Shown here piece by piece: positions 40,256 through 42,969 of a DNA stretch of 42,969 nt. This DNA comes from Acidocella sp. (GTDB lineage: Bacteria > Pseudomonadota > Alphaproteobacteria > Acetobacterales > Acetobacteraceae): assembly GCA_026224875.1 (NCBI GenBank), contig JAMFRU010000015.1, positions 1 through 42,969 on the forward strand. The letters run 5' to 3'. The notes beneath the pieces were generated by a model. It searched no databases and was not told the DNA's origin. It was given only the letters and a program-made list of their open reading frames with translations. Every line of letters begins with the position of its first letter. The stretch's first letter is position 1. The translations under genes and the position numbers were made by a program.

Positions 40256-41668
40256 AACCACGCGGAAGTTTTTGAATTGCCAGGGGTCGGTGTCTACGTC
40301 TTCGGCGAACAGTACGCCGCGTTCTAATAGCGGGGTCCAGTTGGAATATTCGCCGGCCATTGTGCCGAGATAGGGTAGGGCAATTTCCAGCACGCGGGCG
40401 TGGTTGATGTGGTCGGCTTCCACTACGCCGGCGCGCGGATTTTCCATCGCCCAGATTACGCCGCCCAGCACCGCTGCGGTTACTTGCAGGCTGGTGGCGT
40501 TGTTGTGCGGGCATAGGGCGCGGGCGTCGTCGATGGAGAGTTGCGAGCCGTACCAATAGGCGCCTTTGGCGTGGCCCATCAGCAGCACGCCGAGTTCGTC
40601 CACGCCGCTGATGATTTCATGCTGCATCAGGCGCTGGGTTTTTTGCGCTTCCCAGTTTTTGCCGGCGAGTTCGTGGATGGAGAGCACGGCGTCGTCGCAC
40701 GGGTGGTAGGCGTAGTGCACGGTCGGGCGGTAGGTTACGGTATTGTCTGCCCGGAGCGTGAAATAATCGGCGATGGAGATGGCCTCGTTATGGGTGATGA
40801 GGAAGCCGTGGAATGGGCCTTCCATGGGCGTCCAGGTGCGGACGCGCGTTGAGGCGCCGGGACGTTGCAGGTAGATCGCGGCGTCGCAGCCGGATTCGTG
40901 ATGCGCGCCGTCCGCCGGCAAAGTGGTTTCATGCGTGCCCCAGCCAAGTTCGGCGGGCTGGCAGCCTTCGCCGATGAAGCCGTCGATGGACCAGGTGTTG
41001 ACGAACTCGCCGCGCTGTTTGGGGATATTGGCGATTTGCGTGTCACGCTCGGCGATGTGGATGACTTTTACGCCGAGGTTCCGCGCCAGTTCGCCCCAGC
41101 CGGTGCGGGTTGCGGGTGCTTGCGTTTCCACGCTGGTGTCGCGCGCGAGGTTAAGCAGCGCCTGTTTGACGAAATGCGAGACCAGCCCGGGATTGGCGCC
41201 GTGGGCGACCACGGCGGTTGGTGCGCTGGCGTCATCCATCAGCGCCAGCGCGGTTTCGCGCAGTGCGTAGTTGGAGCGCTGCGAGGGGGTGAGCGAGAGG
41301 TCGGTATAACCGCCGGCCCAGGGCTCCACGCAGGTGTCTAGATAGAGCACACCCAGCGTGCGGCAGAGTTTTACCAGCGCCACCGAGGAGATATCGACGG
41401 ACAGGTTGAGCAGGAAATCGCCGGGGGCAAGGCGCATTGTCAGCTCGTCGATGTAGTTTTCCCGCGTGATGGGCAGGATTTCCTCGGCGATGCCGAATTG
41501 CGCCGCGACGGCGCTGCCGCGGGTGTCTGAGGTGAGGATGGAGATGTTTTCCAATGGCATGTCGATATGCCGCAGGAGCAGCGGCAGCACGCCCTGGCCG
41601 ATACTGCCGCAGCCCAGCATGAGCAGGCGGCCTGGAAAGGAGACATGTTTTATCGTGTTCGCGGCCAT
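40253..41668 (-). CDS. hss: Homospermidine synthase
   Basis: A 471-residue NAD-dependent enzyme making sym-homospermidine from putrescine (or spermidine plus putrescine). Rossmann start L-L-M-L-G-C-G-S-I-G-Q-G, then N-L-S-V-D-I-S-S, D-T-C-V-E-P-W-A-G-G-Y and V-V-A-H-G-A-N-P-G-L-V-S-H-F-V, all typical of the alphaproteobacterial enzyme. Length is normal, start ATG 41668. Single gene, divergent from the MYG1-family gene. Homospermidine as a main polyamine is common in alphaproteobacteria. Confidence 0.96.
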   Translation of the reverse strand: MAANTIKHVSFPGRLLMLGCGSIGQGVLPLLLRHIDMPLENISILTSDTRGSAVAAQFGIAEEILPITRENYIDELTMRLAPGDFLLNLSVDISSVALVKLCRTLGVLYLDTCVEPWAGGYTDLSLTPSQRSNYALRETALALMDDASAPTAVVAHGANPGLVSHFVKQALLNLARDTSVETQAPATRTGWGELARNLGVKVIHIAERDTQIANIPKQRGEFVNTWSIDGFIGEGCQPAELGWGTHETTLPADGAHHESGCDAAIYLQRPGASTRVRTWTPMEGPFHGFLITHNEAISIADYFTLRADNTVTYRPTVHYAYHPCDDAVLSIHELAGKNWEAQKTQRLMQHEIISGVDELGVLLMGHAKGAYWYGSQLSIDDARALCPHNNATSLQVTAAVLGGVIWAMENPRAGVVEADHINHARVLEIALPYLGTMAGEYSNWTPLLERGVLFAEDVDTDPWQFKNFRVV

Positions 41669-41791
41669 TCGTGTTTGCTCCTGAAAAGACAGGAAACCGT
41701 GTTTCAGCTGACGCGCGGATAAGCAAACGGCAGTTTTGTGACACTGGGGCTTATGGACGGGCGCACCGGCCTGTCGTAGGGCCTCTGCGCA

Positions 41792-42772
41792 ATGGCTTTA
41801 CGAATGGATGCCCCAGTTTTGACCGATACCGCCCCCCTGACGCTTGCCACCCATAGCGGGAAATTCCACTGCGATGAGGTGTTCGCCTATGTCGTGCTGC
41901 GCCAGGCGCTGGCCTTGGCGGCCCCCGGCGCCGACCACAATTTTGTGCGCACGCGCAAGGCGGAGTTGATTGAGGCGGCGGATATCGTCTGGGATGTCGG
42001 CGGGGTTTTCGACCAGGCCGCCAGCCGGTTCGACCACCACCAGCGCGGCGCGCCGTTGCGCGATGATGGCATTACGCCGTTTTCCTCGGCTGGGTTGATC
42101 TGGCAGGTGTATGGCGAGCGCGCCGTGGCAGCCTTGCTGCAACCCTCGGGGTCGGCGGCGTTTGCCGGGGCGATTGCGGCCGAGCTCGATGCCGGCATGG
42201 TCAAGCGCATAGACGAGCTGGATAACGGGATTTCGGCCGAGGGGCCGGTGGTGCGCGATAGTCTGGGCTTGGCAAGGCTGGTTGAGGATTGTAACCCGAC
42301 CTGGGACGATGCGGCCTCGAACGGGCCGACCGCTGGGGATGACGCGTTCCAGGAAGCGGCATCGCTGGTGGAGGGTGTGCTGCGCCGGCGGGTGGAGGGG
42401 ATGCGTGCCCGGCATGAGGCCGAAAGTATAATTCTCGCCGCGCATGGTAAAGCCGTTGACCCACGGGTTTTAGTGCTGGAGCGGGGCATGCCGTGGAAGA
42501 ATGTGGTGTTCCACCATGATCTGCCGGTGCTGTTCACCATTTCGCCGGCCTCCAACGGCAATTGGATGATTGATACCGTGCCGCCGGAACCCGGCTCCTT
42601 CGCGCAGCGCCTGCCGCTGCCGGAAAATTGGGCCGGGCTGCAAAATGCGGAGCTGGCGGCCGAGAGCGGTGTGGCCGATGCCGTGTTCGTGCATCTGCGC
42701 CGGTTTGTGGGTGCTGCTAAAACGCGCGAAGGCGCGCTGGAGATGGCGCGGCTAGCGTTGGCTGCCGCTTAA
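41792..42772 (+). CDS. MYG1 family (DHH-like) protein
   Basis: A 326-residue protein with T-H-S-G-K-F-H-C-D-E-V-F-A (about 20-32), a D-V-G-G-V-F-D strand, R-F-D-H-H-Q-R-G (about 78-85), and R-I-D-E-L-D-N-G. These are the metal-binding Asp/His clusters of the MYG1/UPF0160 group, related to DHH phosphoesterases. Eukaryotic MYG1 is a 3'-5' RNA exonuclease; the bacterial role is undefined. ATG 41792 or 41804 could be the start; neither has a strong ribosome site. Cytoplasmic. Confidence 0.9.
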   Translation: MALRMDAPVLTDTAPLTLATHSGKFHCDEVFAYVVLRQALALAAPGADHNFVRTRKAELIEAADIVWDVGGVFDQAASRFDHHQRGAPLRDDGITPFSSAGLIWQVYGERAVAALLQPSGSAAFAGAIAAELDAGMVKRIDELDNGISAEGPVVRDSLGLARLVEDCNPTWDDAASNGPTAGDDAFQEAASLVEGVLRRRVEGMRARHEAESIILAAHGKAVDPRVLVLERGMPWKNVVFHHDLPVLFTISPASNGNWMIDTVPPEPGSFAQRLPLPENWAGLQNAELAAESGVADAVFVHLRRFVGAAKTREGALEMARLALAAA

Positions 42773-42823
42773 TTTATAGAAGTTTTTGGTCTGCGAAGCG
42801 CGCGCCACTGGTTCGAGCGCGCG

Positions 42824-42969
42824 GAGTAGTGTCCCTTTTTTCAAAAAGCTCCGGTGGGTTCAACTGATGAGCGCAACATGATTGATTTCATGATGTTCTT
42901 TGGAGGTTGTTATGGCACGTACTGGTCGGCCTGGTTTATCGGCGGCGCAGAAGAAGGAGCTTTGGGCGC
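42824..42969 (+). mobile_element. IS30-family element, left end (cut by window edge)
   Basis: After the MYG1 gene the sequence GTAGTGTCCC-TTTTTTC resembles the left end of an IS30-family element. The first codons of a transposase follow from ATG 42912, with TGGAGG upstream: M-A-R-T-G-R-P-G-L-S-A-A-Q-K-K-E-L-W-A, the N-terminal helix of IS30 transposases. The exact left inverted repeat cannot be fixed without the right end. Confidence 0.7.
42912..42969 (+). CDS. IS30-family transposase, N-terminal fragment
   Basis: Only 19 residues are in the window (M-A-R-T-G-R-P-G-L-S-A-A-Q-K-K-E-L-W-A), the run-in to the DNA-binding helix-turn-helix. The ribosome site TGGAGG lies nine bases upstream of ATG. 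The catalytic DDE domain would lie beyond the edge. Confidence 0.65.
   Translation, partial: MARTGRPGLSAAQKKELWA

Overview
The window looks like chromosomal DNA of an acidophile-type alphaproteobacterium, most likely family Acetobacteraceae. This is inferred from gene order and protein character, not from any search. Pointers are the purS-purQ-purL-bolA-grxD order, the YajC/DUF815 divergent pair, a class Ia ribonucleotide reductase ending in a CLAC cysteine pair, homospermidine synthase, and G+C of about 60-65% in housekeeping genes. Protein-coding density is high and nearly all genes are complete.

Layout. 1-1.8 kb: a DUF3253 fragment, a secreted EF-hand-like protein, a degenerate EAL protein and a 57-residue membrane mini-protein. 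1.9-8 kb (- strand): purine genes purC, purS, purQ and purL followed by bolA, grxD and a GT4 glycosyltransferase whose start codon is not obvious. 8.1-11.8 kb: a GGDEF protein, then an arsR-MFS-OYE operon with overlapping genes. 11.9-16.3 kb: RCK potassium channel, citrate synthase, SixA-like phosphatase, DUF6134 exported protein and a small conserved-looking protein. 16.5-20 kb: nrdB and a cone-less nrdA behind candidate NrdR boxes. 20-24.6 kb: acyltransferase 3, a TrmN6-like methyltransferase, polyprenyl diphosphate synthase, YajC, a DUF815 ATPase and tRNA-Ser(UGA).

Just after tRNA-Ser, base composition falls (60-base samples count to 42% and 47% G+C inside the giant gene, against 63% in the P450 gene). 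A polysaccharide island follows to about 31.5 kb: a 188-bp relic of an IS5-type element, a 1,472-residue methyltransferase / coiled-coil / glycosyltransferase / RgpF fusion, a sugar-nucleotide epimerase and a GT2 relic. 31.5-42.8 kb returns to core-like genes: glgX, a zinc metallopeptidase, a decayed bacteriophytochrome/heme-oxygenase locus, hemolysin III, a HAD hydrolase, an aldo/keto reductase, a cytochrome P450, homospermidine synthase and a MYG1-family protein. The start of an IS30-family element runs off the right edge.

Two things stand out. First, the giant fusion carries four nearly identical 84-bp repeats that encode an extendable coiled coil, reminiscent of the molecular-ruler logic of WbdD-type chain terminators. 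Second, there is a family of symmetric 3'-end elements. At four convergent gene pairs the palindrome arms begin at the two stop codons themselves, and three of these pairs share a TTCCACGGAAAAGG-type arm. Two copies of the family enclose a nested 70-76-nt hairpin whose outer stem differs in sequence between copies yet stays perfectly paired, which indicates that the structure itself is conserved.
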